Source of the DNA: Lunularia cruciata | Taxonomy: Eukaryota; Streptophyta; Marchantiopsida; Lunulariales; Lunulariaceae | Direction: 5' to 3' | DNA: 64,000 nucleotides | Assembly: GCA_948567375.1 (NCBI GenBank) | Contig: OX419759.1 | Location: 969,303-1,033,302, forward strand | In this document: positions 33,700 to 44,719 of the stretch, piece after piece | Layout: each line of letters begins with the position of its first letter | Position numbering within the stretch: the first letter of the stretch is position 1 | Notes under the pieces: model-generated | Seen by the model: only the letters and a program-made list of their open reading frames with translations | Database searches by the model: none | Told to the model about the DNA's origin: nothing | Made by a program: the position numbers and the translations under genes

Positions 33700-35100
33700 C
33701 TTGAGGAGTCACACGAGTTGTTTTGACTTCAGTATGAAGGATTTGGATGCTCTGAAAGGACTTGGTATACGGATTGAGCTGACTAGCGACACACTTGTTT
33801 TCCGACGTCCTTATCGATATAGTGATATGGAGAGGACATTGATTCAAAGCCAGAGTAGTGACCTTTTTGAGGCTGCTTTGGTGGAGATTTCACATGGAGA
33901 GTATGCATCAGCAACAGTGATGCCAACCAAGAAAAATATGCATGGCAACTATACAGATAGGCGGATGTGTGGAGATTACCGTCCTATCAACCGACAGACC
34001 AGGGCTGATTGGTATGCCATGCCTACACCGGAGGAGATTTTTGATGCGATTGGGCATGCAAAGGTCTTCAGTACTTTGGATCTTTGAGCGGGATATCATC
34101 AGTTGCCGATCAAGGAGGAGGATAAGTCCAAGACAACATTTTGGGCTATTGATCCTCACGGCAAGGATGTGTTATATCAGTGGAGGTTCTAACCATTTGG
34201 GTTGAAGAACGCTCCTGCTGAGTTCCAGAGGGTCATGGATAGGATCCTAGCTGGATTCGATTTTGCTCAATGCTATATTGATGACATTTTGGTTTATAGC
34301 ACTACTGTGGAGGAGCATGAGAGACAGTTGTTGGAGTTGTTTGAGAGGTTGAGATCTCATGGACTCAAACTACATCCTGGGAAGTGTAGGTTCTTCCACG
34401 AGCAGGTTGAGTATTTGGGTCACACTATCTACCCCGGAGGACTTGGTGTTCAGCAGACCAAGGTGGAGGCTATTGCACGTATTCCTCGACCTACGGATGT
34501 GAGCAGAGTGCGAGCATTCCTTGGGTTGACAAACTTCTATTGCCACTATGTTAGAGGATTTAGTGCCATTGCCAAGGCCTTGACGAAGCTGACCAAGCTT
34601 ACACAGGAGTGGTGTTGGGGAGATGAGCATGAGAGAGCTTTTGTAGAGCTCAAGGAGAGGTTGACATCTGCTCCTATTTTGAGGAAATCGATCAGGGGAC
34701 GACCATTTCAGGTTCACACTAATTGGAGTATGTTGGGGCTTGGAGCGGTGCTCACCCAGCATGATGATGAGGAGAAGGAGTTTGTGGTGGCCTATGCTAG
34801 TCGCTCCAACAATTCAGCGGAGGCAAAATATAGTTCATATGAGGGAGAGTGCTTGGCAGCAGTTTGGGCAAGAGCACATTTCCGATGTTACCTATTTGGT
34901 AACCCCTTCACTCTCATCACTGATCATCAGCCGCTGAAGTGGTTGATGGAGTCCGACAAGCTTTCAGGGAAGCTTGCACGATGGGCTCTGATTTTACAAG
35001 AGTATGATTTCACGGTTGTTCACAGACCTGGAGTGGTGAACCGTGATGCAGATGGGTTGAGTAGGAACCCATGTCCCAGCCAGCAAGATCAGACCGGAGC
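33700..35100 (+). other. Copy 2 reverse transcriptase and RNase H
   Basis: RT is shown by RMCGDYRPIN (about 33963), a FSTLDL block (about 34069), APAEFQRVMDRIL (34211) and the catalytic CYIDDILVYS (about 34272-34300). RNase H includes VVAYASRSNNSAEAKYSSYE (about 34788) and LITDHQPLKWLME (about 34913), ending at NRDADGLSRNP. The layout and motifs are Ty3/Gypsy. Confidence 0.93.
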
Positions 35101-35439
35101 ACATTGGCATGGTGAGACGGATGAGGAGACGGTGGCTGGTTGGCATGCATCGGCCTTTCTGTGTATATTTGCAGAGGCTTTGGTGGTATCTCTCTCCGTG
35201 CATACAGGAGGAGTTATTGAGGTCACAGATCCAGAGAGTGAAGATATTGGTACAGTTCAGCGAGACATTCATGATGATGTCTTAGTGATGGACTATCTTT
35301 GCACTGGTGTTGTGGGTGGCACAGTTGGGGCCAAGGAGAGAGACCGTGTTCTTCAGCAAGCCAGACGGTTCAGATTGGAGGGTAGACACCTTTTGCATGT
35401 ATGGGAGGATGGTAGAGTGCGAGTAGTACCACTTCTAGC

Positions 35440-36500
35440 ACAAAGACCATAGTTGGTCCGTCATGCTCATGAGGAGCTAGGACATTTTGGAGTAAAGCGT
35501 ACGTATAGCTTACTCCAGAGTCATTATTGGTGGCGTGGTATGCAGACCAAGGTATAGCAGTTTGTTGTCATATGTATGGTTTGTGACCGAGTTAGAGCAT
35601 CATTCAATGCTCCTACGCCACAGTTACACCCATTACCTATCATAGGATTGGGTTACCGTTGGAGTTTGGACTTCATCGGACCTTTACCGCTGACTGTGAG
35701 ACATCATCGATATGTTTTGGTGATGGTGGAGCACTTCTCCAAGTGGATTGAGTTGGTGGCACTTCTTGACAAGTCTAGTGAAGGGACAGCTTACTCGTTC
35801 CTAGATCGAGTTCTTAGTCATTTTGGTGCACCAGTTGAGGTTTTGACTGATCAGGGTACAAAGTTCTTGGGGGAGTTTCAGGTCTTGTGTGATAAGGCTT
35901 TGATTGATCATCGTACTACATCCCGAGATCACCCTGAGGTAGATGGCTTAGCAAAAAGAGTGGTTCAGACGATGAAGAGAGGATTGCAAAAGTATGGTTT
36001 GCAGAGAGGCCACTTGGGAGATTGGGATCTCCAGTTACCTTGGTTGGCCATGGGCTATCGGTTCAGCCGGCAAGCCTCCTTAGCATCCTTCTCTCCATAC
36101 TTTCTACTCTATGGACGAGATCCAGATTTACCTGTAGCCATTTGTCGAGATGCTACTGTAGTTTTGGACTTGGATGACCTCGATGTATGGATGAGCACAT
36201 GTTCTCAATGGGTAGAGATCTTTTGGAGAGTGATGCCGATGGCCTTTGAGAACTTGGCAATTGCTCAGCATAGAGATACTTTACGCTATGCTACCATTCG
36301 AGGAGGAGGTTATAGACCCTTGATCCGTCAATTTCATCCAGGCGACTATGTATATCTACAGCAGACAGCACCAATGACACTTGATGTTTCTACAGGCCGC
36401 ACTATCTTGAGAGTGCGTGAGGTTTTGCCATCTGGAGTCCTTGTGTTAGAAGCACGTGATGGTGTTGTTTGGAAGGATCATGTGCGCAATTGTGCGCCAT
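35440..36500 (+). other. Copy 2 integrase
   Basis: The HHCC zinc segment (HAHEELGHFGVKR to CMVCDRV, about 35460-35590) precedes the core: WSLDFIGPLPL (about 35662), VMVEHFSKWIEL, LTDQGTKFLGEF (about 35845) and HRTTSRDHPEVDG (about 35909). A C-terminal tail with ILRVREVLPSGVLVLEARDG (about 36403-36462) resembles the GPY/F module. DDE integrases create short target duplications, which agrees with the 4-bp ACTT flanks. Confidence 0.9.
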
Positions 36501-36563
36501 GCCACCTCCCAAACATTGATGGTACTATGGACCCAAGCTTGGCACTTGTACGTGCAGGCTTGA

Positions 36564-36706
36564 GGTGTATGTTATGTGGCTCTTCTGGTGGAGCTGCTAC
36601 TATGTTAGTGTGTGATAGTTGTTTGAGAGGATGGCATATGGCATGTATGACTCCTCCCCTCATGGTGGTTCCTCAGGAACAGTGGTTATGTCCTAGATGT
36701 ACTTGA
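36564..36706 (+). other. Copy 2 PHD finger at the C-terminus of pol
   Basis: All eight zinc ligands of a C4-H-C3 PHD finger are present in order: CMLC, CDSC, GWHMAC and CPRC, with Trp two residues before the penultimate Cys. The stop codon is at 36704-36706, so the finger is the last domain of the polyprotein. PHD fingers usually bind histone H3 N-tails. An insertion-targeting or chromatin-reading role would parallel the chromodomain of chromoviruses. That role is inference. Confidence 0.88.
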
Positions 36707-36864
36707 CCTATAGCTAGTTCATTCTTTATATGGTATAGATTGCAGACAGGCGACTAACGATGGGGCTCCATAGCACCCGGCCTCCTGATCTTTGCCCATT
36801 AGAGGGTATACCATATACTTAGAGTAGATGGCTATCTGGAGTAAAAGGGACCTAACCGCCAGCT

Positions 36865-36873
36865 AGGGGGGCA
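36865..36873 (+). promoter_or_regulatory. Copy 2 polypurine tract
   Basis: AGGGGGGCA lies directly before repeat B1. In copy 1 the complementary CCCCCCT is at 10092-10098. It is the usual plus-strand primer site of LTR retrotransposons. Here it abuts B1, not A2. Confidence 0.6.
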
Positions 36874-36980
36874 ATTGTGGCACTTTAGAGTCTATGTATG
36901 ACTTACATGTGAGTTGTGCTTCTATAGTGTATGATGTTGACAGTGATGTATGTTGTGTAACGATGTATATACGCACGACA
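36874..36980 (+). repeat. Copy 2 internal repeat B1
   Basis: 107 bp, ATTGTGGCACTTTAG...CGCACGACA, with about 1.5 units of the 17-bp minisatellite. It is joined to A2 by the dinucleotide GC, giving a palindromic junction GACAGCTGTC. Confidence 0.88.
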
Positions 36981-36982
36981 GC

Positions 36983-37430
36983 TGTCACGCCATTTGTAGT
37001 TCCGCATCTAGATGCTTGGACACTGGAGTTCTAGTGATGGTAGTTAGAGTTATTCTAGCAGTTTCTCAAGGACTACTTTCCGATGGTTAGATTTTGTGTT
37101 CAGGGTACTGACTTCACGGTGGGGCCCACCGTCACTTTGCACCGTTTGTACCATTGAGTGTGCCATCAGCGGGACCGTCAGGGTTTTAGAGCTAGCTCGA
37201 GTCCAGGGGGTATAGTTTCGAAGTGAGCTCCAGAGAGCTCACTTCTCTGATGTTGAGCCTTCGAGTTCTTGGCTATGGTGGACAGAGGCCGGCGAGCGTC
37301 ACCTGGATTCTCTATGCTTGAGTGGGTGTGGCTTGACTGTAATCAATGCCCAGCTGTTGGCAGTTTATAGAGTGACAGATCAAGTACTGATCTGAGTTGA
37401 GTTGAGTTGAGAATGTTAAGCAATCTGATT
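36983..37430 (+). repeat. Copy 2 terminal repeat A2
   Basis: 448 bp, homologous to A1 (27673-28121) with about 20 differences, nearly all transitions. Confidence 0.92.
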
Positions 37431-37554
37431 ATTGTGGCACTTTAGAGTCTATGTATGACTTACGTGTGAGTTGTGCTTCTATAGTGTATGATGTTGACAG
37501 CGATGTATATTGTGTAGCGATGTATGTTGTGTAGCGATGTATATACGCACGACA
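37431..37554 (+). repeat. Copy 2 terminal repeat B2 (element 3' end)
   Basis: 124 bp, a second copy of B1 with about one more 17-bp minisatellite unit. It ends GACA next to the ACTT target duplication. Confidence 0.9.
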
Positions 37555-37980
37555 ACTTTAACAAATATGAATTCCTACATGTGGTAACTCTCATTTACCT
37601 ACTTGTGGATTAAATAATTGAATTAGGAATTCATTATTTTTTTAAATATGAATTCCTAATTCAAAAGTATCATAACAGAAATCCATAACAATTACCTACA
37701 ATTACTTACAATTACCTACTTGTGGCAACTCTAGTCCAAGCTACTCATCTATTGAAATCAACTTTGTCTTTGGAGCAGACTTGTTTGAACGTTGGAACAA
37801 GATAACATTTTGGAACATACCTTAAAATCCCCAATAAATATTCCTGGTGCTCCAATAATGTACAATTCCCTCTTGTGTTCAGATTGTTCCAAATTGGAGA
37901 TTGCCACAAGCAAACCATGTCATGGCATGATCCAAGCATCTCTTAGATACAAAACACACACAACATTTCATTAATTGGTT
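37555..37980 (-). pseudogene. PIF/Harbinger-like transposase, upstream fragment
   Basis: The minus-strand frame (37939-37745) contains CTLLEHQEYLLGILRYVPKCYLVPTFKQ then DFNR. This corresponds to the 'eYLlGDsgY......tPFk......FN' block of HARBI1-like transposases, which precedes the C-terminal HNFL motif found at 27580-27672. The spacing to the insertion point (about 190 bp) fits the usual gap between these motifs. Part of that gap is AT-rich with palindromic GAATTC-type repeats. The remnant is decayed; the N-terminal half was not found. Confidence 0.6.
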
Positions 37981-39060
37981 GTACCAAACTTACAACACTA
38001 CCTTACAACAATTACATCTCACATTATTTCATAAACAAAAATACCAAACTTACAAGATTGGAAAGTACATTTCACATTATTACATAACTCAGAAATCCAT
38101 TATATTCTCCTTATACTTTACCTCCAAAAATATATATCATCCTCCTTCTATTTTCACACACAACTTGACCATTTATTGAATAAAACTCCCTTCTTGCTGA
38201 AGTAGATCTTGCCATTGATAGTATGTTTTTGTGCTAAGGGAGATAGAGTCCTATCAACTAGCCTTATTGCAACCTTGAAACTCTGTTTTTGAAAAGATAG
38301 AAGATATTCTTGCTCTATCTATTTTGCACTATCTAACCACTTCACCTCCTTCCTTAGGAGATAAATAATGTCATGACTCTCTTTGTGAATCTCACTATTG
38401 ATCCTACACTCTTGCTCCAAAGGTTGGTTTTCCTTGCTACATAGGCCCCATTACCATTATGGCCAAACCTATTGAGAGCTAATATAACTTGTATGCAGAC
38501 TAGAATCTACTTCCTCTTTGATAAGTTCTTAAACACTCTATGATCTTGTATGACATACACTAAAGCTTGAACGGATTGAATATCCGTCCTCAATAATTGT
38601 CTAAATAAATCCATACTAATCCAAGGAATAATTTGTATACAAATTCTGTACCCCAAGTAGATTGAATTTGATGATGCAAGTAACAAGATGGGTCAATGAG
38701 GTTACACCACTTGCACAAAAAATCTAATGTATGTTCTTTCTCCTCTTTTTCTTCACTCTATAAGTCATCTACTTTGAGGAAGGTTTCATTATTCTATTCA
38801 TGAAAATCACTTTCAATCTTGCTTTCTATCTTAGTCCACATTAAAACATAGATGTACTTACCAAGTGTGTTTCTCAATTGTGCATAAGCACTAAGGCGTG
38901 GCATTTTGTTCCCTCAATAATTATCACAACACAAGGAAGCTGGAAGGTCTATCTACTCAAAATCTCACTTATATGTGCACACCAAGCTCACCAATGTATG
39001 CAACTACCTCACCAATGTATGTGTGGTGCTCCCATTTCTTCAAAATTTGCTTTTGTTGAT
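37981..39060. other. AT-rich DNA, no gene recognised
   Basis: The stretch is TTACAA/ATTACA-rich (37980-38180), followed by broken frames. Nothing could be assigned. Confidence 0.35.
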
Positions 39061-42000
39061 CATATTAGGCTTAAGTGCTAGTGAACCACTAAGAATGTTG
39101 TAACTACTCAAAGAAGTGTCTCAAATAGAGAAATACTCAAAGGAATGACCCTATATGGGAGAAGCACCCAAAGTGATGTAAATAATCTAAAGTACTTGAA
39201 GGTTAGCTACTTGCAAGATGTTAAACACTAGGAGTGATGTAGGACAATCTTGAGTGTTGACAAGAAGGATGAGTCTAGAGGCCAAATGATCAACATGCCC
39301 AATATCAAGGTGGCAAGCAAGGCTTTTTCATAAAGGAGATGATAAGCACTTGAGAAAGATGAAGAATGACCCCAAGTGGATGAAGAGGGAACAAAATTTT
39401 GGGTGCTTGTAGGAGATCCAACACTCAGAGTGCCAACAGGTGAGGTGTATAGACCCAAGTGCCAAGTACCACCTTGGTACTTGGACTTTAGTGCCACCAC
39501 AATTTGAGTGTGCCACCAATGGCAACTGTTGCTAAGGATTGTGATGTACAAGATAATTGGTGGTACCTAGAAGGCAAGCGTGGCATGACAAAAAGTAGAA
39601 GGGACAAAATCTTTAGGGACAAAATCTTTGGCATGTGGAAGGGTGACTTCTCACCAAGGATGACATGTAGAGGTCTTTACTAGAATAGTGGCAAGTGCTT
39701 GCTTGCTTTGTAATTGCCAAAATGTTGAAGAATGACCAAGAGTTGAATTCATAAATTAAAGTGCTTGGCTAGTAATGGCACTTTCAACAAATGCATCTAC
39801 CTTCTTAGTTGATTTAGTAGTGTCTTGTACATTTTTGTGGAGAATTGAGTTACTTAGAGTCATTTTGAGAGTGGTAGTTGGGCATAATTTTAGGTACCTA
39901 TAATAAAGTGAGGTACTTGATATACTATATTGGCAAAGTTGTAGCAATTTTCTTGTGCAAGAGCCATGGTAGTCACTTTGAAAACTTACAGAGCACCTGA
40001 AGCCATCCTTAGATCTCCTACTATCAACAAATTGGCAATGTATTGTAGAATGGATGTGATTAGGAGTGAGCACCTGGGAATTGGGAATTGGGAATTAAAT
40101 TGGGAGTTGTTAGATTTGAGAATTGTTAGATTTCCATATGATCCATGAGATGAGAGGCAAACAAGAGAAAACTTAAAGGTGAATAAGAGGTAACCAAATA
40201 AAATAGACAAAGGACCACTTGAAAATGGTACTTGGCCTAGTTACTAGGATTGTAGGAGCAATGACCATAGATAGCAAATTTGTAGACAAAGAACTTACCT
40301 CCAAATTCAAGAACCACTTCAATAGCAAGCATTCTAAAAACAATGGGTGGATTGTGGGCAATTATAAAGATATTTTACAAAGAGCCATTGTTGAAGCAAT
40401 CATGAAGCTCTCAAATAGAAGTGAACCATCTACTTTTATTCTTCAGTTTCATGTATGCAAGAGAGCTTGTAGATTGGGTAGAGATGTTTCATAAGTAATG
40501 CAAGCTCCTGCATCAAGACTTTGACAATGAAGGAGGTATCACCTACATTTCTTCTTTTGATGTGCATTACTACATAGGGACCAATCTGCTGACAAAGGAA
40601 GAGAGAAAGAGTTTTCCCTCGTATTGCTAAGTATTGGTTGGCCAATGCTAAGTTTGCAGAGATAGGCCAATTTGTGCTTGTAAATGAGGAGCTTGCCTGC
40701 CAAAGGCTCCAAAGAGGAACCCACTTCTAAAGAGGTCAAAGGCCAGTGCATAGGTTGTTGAAGTGTCCTCTTGAGAAGATGGAGCTAAGGACATTGAAGT
40801 AGATGGAGATGATGATAGAGAGAAGCAAGGATCCTTCACTTTGCAAGTGTCAACCTCCTCTTTAGGAAACAAAATTGAGGGAGAAGAAACTTAGGAAGAT
40901 GCCTAGTCTACTCCATATGTGTAGAACAAAGATATAGACAAGTGCCCTATAGATGAAGAAGAGCACGTGATGGAAGAAGCAATAGTGCCAAAGCAAGCAT
41001 TATTAAGTCTAGATGTGTAGGAAGAAGAAGTCATAATGAAGATTCAAGATTGTGCCAAGTGCTCAAAGTGGACCAAGAACTTTAGCCAAGAAGAGAGAAC
41101 AAGGCCAAGGAACACATAAAAAAGGAAGATCTCGTCACAAACAATGCCAAAGACAAGGAGGAGGCCAACATTGTGATTGATCTTTCAAAGGCTACAGCCA
41201 AAGTATAGATTTAAGTGCAAGAGGTACAAAAAAGTTCCAAGTCAGTGTAGATGCAAGAAGAATTAAGCTTCATCATCCATTCAGTTGGGACTACCTTGGA
41301 ATTGATAGAGGTATTGTTGCTCCAATACCAAGCCGAGTGCCCTTATATGGTGGACTACACCACATTGATCAAAGCTATACATAAGCAAGTCTACACTCGG
41401 AAGGCTAACAAAGAGTTGGTAGAAAACAAAGCAGCAAGGGCCAAAGACCTATACAAATCAAAGGCTTCAAAGGTAAGTGCCTTGCTGCAAGAGGACCAAG
41501 ACTTCAAGAGTAAAAGTGCCTCAGAAAGAATGAACAAGATCACTAGGCAAAAGGGACCCAAAGATTTTGAAGGGATTGGAAAGCACTGTACCTTGAGTTT
41601 AAGAAGTTTAAGAAGGAAGCCAAAGACCAACTTCACAACAGGTGCAAGGAGTTGGAGTGCTTTAGAGTAATTTGAAGGAGAAATATGACTGAATAGTGGC
41701 TTTAGAGATGTAAATGCAGATGAAGAGTATCAAAAAGAGGTATTGGTGCAATTGGATTGTCTCACCATGGAAGCAAAAGAAGAGAGAGTCAAGCATACAG
41801 AAAGTCTCCAAGTGCTAGAAGACCAAAAGGCAAAATGAAGTAGTCAATAAAAGTACATAGAAGAAGACCAGCCAAATGCACTACACAAATGGGAGGTGAT
41901 CCAAGCCATGTTCATGGAGATGCTAAAGAAGAAGGAGCAATGCGCACCCTAAGAACTAAATGCCATGAATTGAAGATGTAAGTTTGGTGTATATAGAACA

Positions 42001-42600
42001 AAGCCTTTGAAGAAGACCAAATGAATAGCCTGTTCTTGCACTTGAAGGAGCACTTAGACAAGAATTTCAATTAAGTGTGCGAGACCATCTTGCAAGGGAT
42101 AGCTAGATATCAAGCATACATTCCCAATAGAGAGTGATCCCACTTTTTTCCAAGTTGTGTGTCCTTCATTTTGTATGTTGTTCAATGTCTAGGCAAGAGT
42201 AGAGGTGAGGAATTGCACAATAGGTATTCAATGCTTAGTGTGAAGATCGTTCTTACTCTTGATCATGATGTGCACTAAATGATGTAAAGTAGTGAACTTG
42301 TGCAACAAGTGGATTGGGAAGCTCATTGCACAAGTAGTACCACAAAAATTGTTAGGCAAGGAACCATATGAAGCTCAGTCCTACAAGTTGTGCCTTTTGT
42401 AAAGGGCAAAACACATTTTTAGGCATTGTATCTTTGGAATGGATTGGCATTCAAAGTTGAACAATCCATCATTTTCAAGAGCAATCTTGGCTAGATCTGA
42501 GAGTGAAAGTGATTTTTATGATTTACTTCTTGTTTTACAGTACTACAGAGAGTGGTAATTTGGTCTTATGTTAGTGGTTTCTACCCAAGAGGTTAAATAG
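39061..42600 (+). repeat. Long decayed plus-strand coding remnant, probably of an element
   Basis: Broken plus-strand frames include 40219-40494 (YKDILQRAIVEAIMKLSNR, EPSTFILQFHVC) and 41251-41670, with a charged, coiled-coil-like segment at 41390-41600 (KANKELVENKAARAKDLYK). Downstream pieces near 42100-42420 (IPNRE, CLGKSRGEELHN) keep a protein-like character across stops. No protease, RT or integrase motif is present and I do not recognise the protein. Confidence 0.35.
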
Positions 42601-42857
42601 GAAACAATAAATGAATTGAGGTTTTGTGACACATATTTGTTTTGCTTCAATCTTAGGCATTTCCAAATGCTATACTTGTGGAAACAATTGTTGATTATAT
42701 TACATCAACACTAAGTTTTCATAGTATGCAACATGACTGCTTGCTTACAGTTCAACTCCCAAATATTAGCCTAAATTCTTTTCTCATAAAGGCAAAACTC
42801 CAAAATTGCTCACCAATCTATGTCTCAATTCTCTTTCAACTTTCAAGCCTATACTTG

Positions 42858-44714
42858 TGTGACAACCCGGCAAATATCACTTTTGCGGTAATCGGGTAAG
42901 TAAAGTTTGTTCTCACAGAGATACGAGTCAGAAATGTCCAAATACAAAGCAAAGTAACAATTTAGTTCTTCTTGGTTGCGTCTTTAATCTCTCAGGTAGA
43001 AACCACACCCAGAAGAGAGTAACAAGCACTGACTCGTAGACTTGTCACAAATTCACACTCCTTAATCACAACTCCATCAAATCTTTCTAAACAATCTTGA
43101 TTGTGATGATTCAGGCTCTCCCAAAAACGGCACTTCACTGCAAAACGACTTCGCCTCAGAATTGTGTTCCACCCCTCCACTGAAGGCACAACTTCCTCGA
43201 TCAAAATTGCTTCACATCAACTTTGCATTGCACTCACAAATGCAGAATACTACCAACACTACAATTCCTCTCAGATCTGTCAAGGCATTGCTTCGATTGC
43301 ACTTCACTCAAGATCAAACACACAAAATGACGATCAAGGCTGTGGAATCCAACATCCAACAAGCACTCTGACTTGCACTTCGAATTTCTCCAAACACTCA
43401 CAAACACAATTACAAAGTTGATACTTGGAATCAAGCTCAAGCGACGAGCACTGCTTCACAGCACTTCGCTTTATCTATTCTCAGAAATAATGAGCACTGA
43501 ACAACAATTTCCTATGAATGCCACTCTTAAATAGTGAATCAATCGACAGTTCTAACAACTATACCGTTCTACAACAACTCTTCTAACCTGTAGATCCGAA
43601 ATGACAATGCACCTCTTCATATCTGCCCCTTCAAATCTCAAATCGGTTTCTACTCCGATCCGATGTCTACTTCTTCTTCGGCTTTCAAACCCAAACCCGA
43701 AGTAATTTTACTTCCTACTACATTTTCCTCGGGTTTCAGATCTCCTACATCTTCTACCAAATCTAATAGTTCTCTCTCTTGATTTGCAATTCATATCATA
43801 ATTAAGCCTTCTAAATCTCTATCTCCCAACCCACTCTTCTCTAAAGTGTCAAATGTCAAATCCGAAGACACCTGCACTCCTATCTCTCTTACCTCGGGTT
43901 TAACTACTATCAATTCCTTTACTAATTCTACTATGTCATCATCAAGAATTGTAATTGAAAGCATGGGTACACTATCTACACCTTCAATTTGTAACCCACT
44001 TTCCTCTAATCACTCATATCACTAACCCGAAGACACTTACTCTCTGATCCTGCACTTCGGGTTTATTCACTACTGTTATTTCTCCTTCAATTTCTATTCC
44101 ATCTTCAATCTGAATTGAAATTGAAGTCATGGGTATCCTAACTATCTTCTTTCACTACTCTAACTCCCTCTGATCCCTCTGGCAAAACTCTCGAAGTCAT
44201 CTTCATTGCACTCCGAGGTCCAACTTCTTCGGATTTAGTCGGTCATCTTAGTCTTGAGGTGAAGTCTTTAGACCCGAAGTCATATAAACCCGAAGTACGA
44301 AGTACGAAGTCACATTGACCCGAAGACACTTTGACCCGAAGTACATCTACTCCAGAAACTTCAAATGCTTGTAACTTCTTCTGTAGACCTCTAAACTTTG
44401 CGATTTTGGTGGCAATGGAAAGCCCTAGAATAGATGCTTCCAACGAGATATAGCACGCTTGATTTGGACTTGTGTGCATTGAGATATGGCCCCCGCAAGA
44501 ATCCTGACCTACAACTTCTATTTCTTCTTTGGGTTTTGCCCTCCTTCAACATCTGATCCGAGTTTTTTTTCCTCCTCTGACACAAAGTAAACTTCTGCGG
44601 GTCTAATCCAAACACAAGTTTGCACTCATTTCTTCTCCATTTGGTTTCAATTTGGTTTCAGCAAGGCACTTTCTTCTTCAAAACTCGTCCAAAATGAAAA
44701 ATGTGGGTACCACA
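42858..44714 (-). mobile_element. Solo LTR, 1857 bp, with 5-bp target duplication
   Basis: The plus strand starts TGTGACAACCCGG and ends GGTACCACA. The flank ACTTG is repeated exactly at 42853-42857 and 44715-44719. The likely sense is minus: TGTGGTACCCACA at the start, GGGTTGTCACA at the end, with a TATTTAAGAG TATA-like box near 43535-43545. There is no coding region or second LTR, so it is a solo LTR, usually left by recombination between two LTRs. The sense-upstream part is rich in CCCGAAG/GAAGTAC repeats (44255-44345). Its lineage is unknown. Confidence 0.85.
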
Positions 44715-44719
44715 ACTTG

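Larger units (their letters stand above)
27673..37554 (+). mobile_element. Copy 2: Ty3/Gypsy-type retrotransposon with DNA methyltransferase and PHD finger
   Basis: The element is 9882 bp, ends TGTC...GACA, with 4-bp flank ACTT at 27669-27672 and 37555-37558. Order: A1, leader, gag, CCHC knuckle, aspartic protease, C5 methyltransferase, RT, RNase H, integrase, PHD finger, purine tract, B1, A2, B2. It is inserted in a Harbinger-like transposase remnant. The reading frames are longer and better preserved than in copy 1, but it is still broken, with about eight to ten interruptions. The two A repeats differ at about 20 of 448 positions (hand count), mostly transitions, so this is the younger copy. 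Confidence 0.94.

Noticed and set aside
36300-36706. Chromodomain at the end of the 9.9-kb element's integrase.
   Set aside because: No chromodomain aromatic-cage pattern is visible. The cysteine/histidine spacing is that of a PHD finger.
41251-41670. Host coiled-coil gene.
   Set aside because: The frame is only 140 codons, is surrounded by broken frames of the same style, and shows no splice pattern or known domain. A decayed element is likelier.
42858-44714. Host gene or promoter region with repeated GAAG motifs.
   Set aside because: Exact ACTTG duplications and TG/CA ends show that the whole block is a solo LTR.
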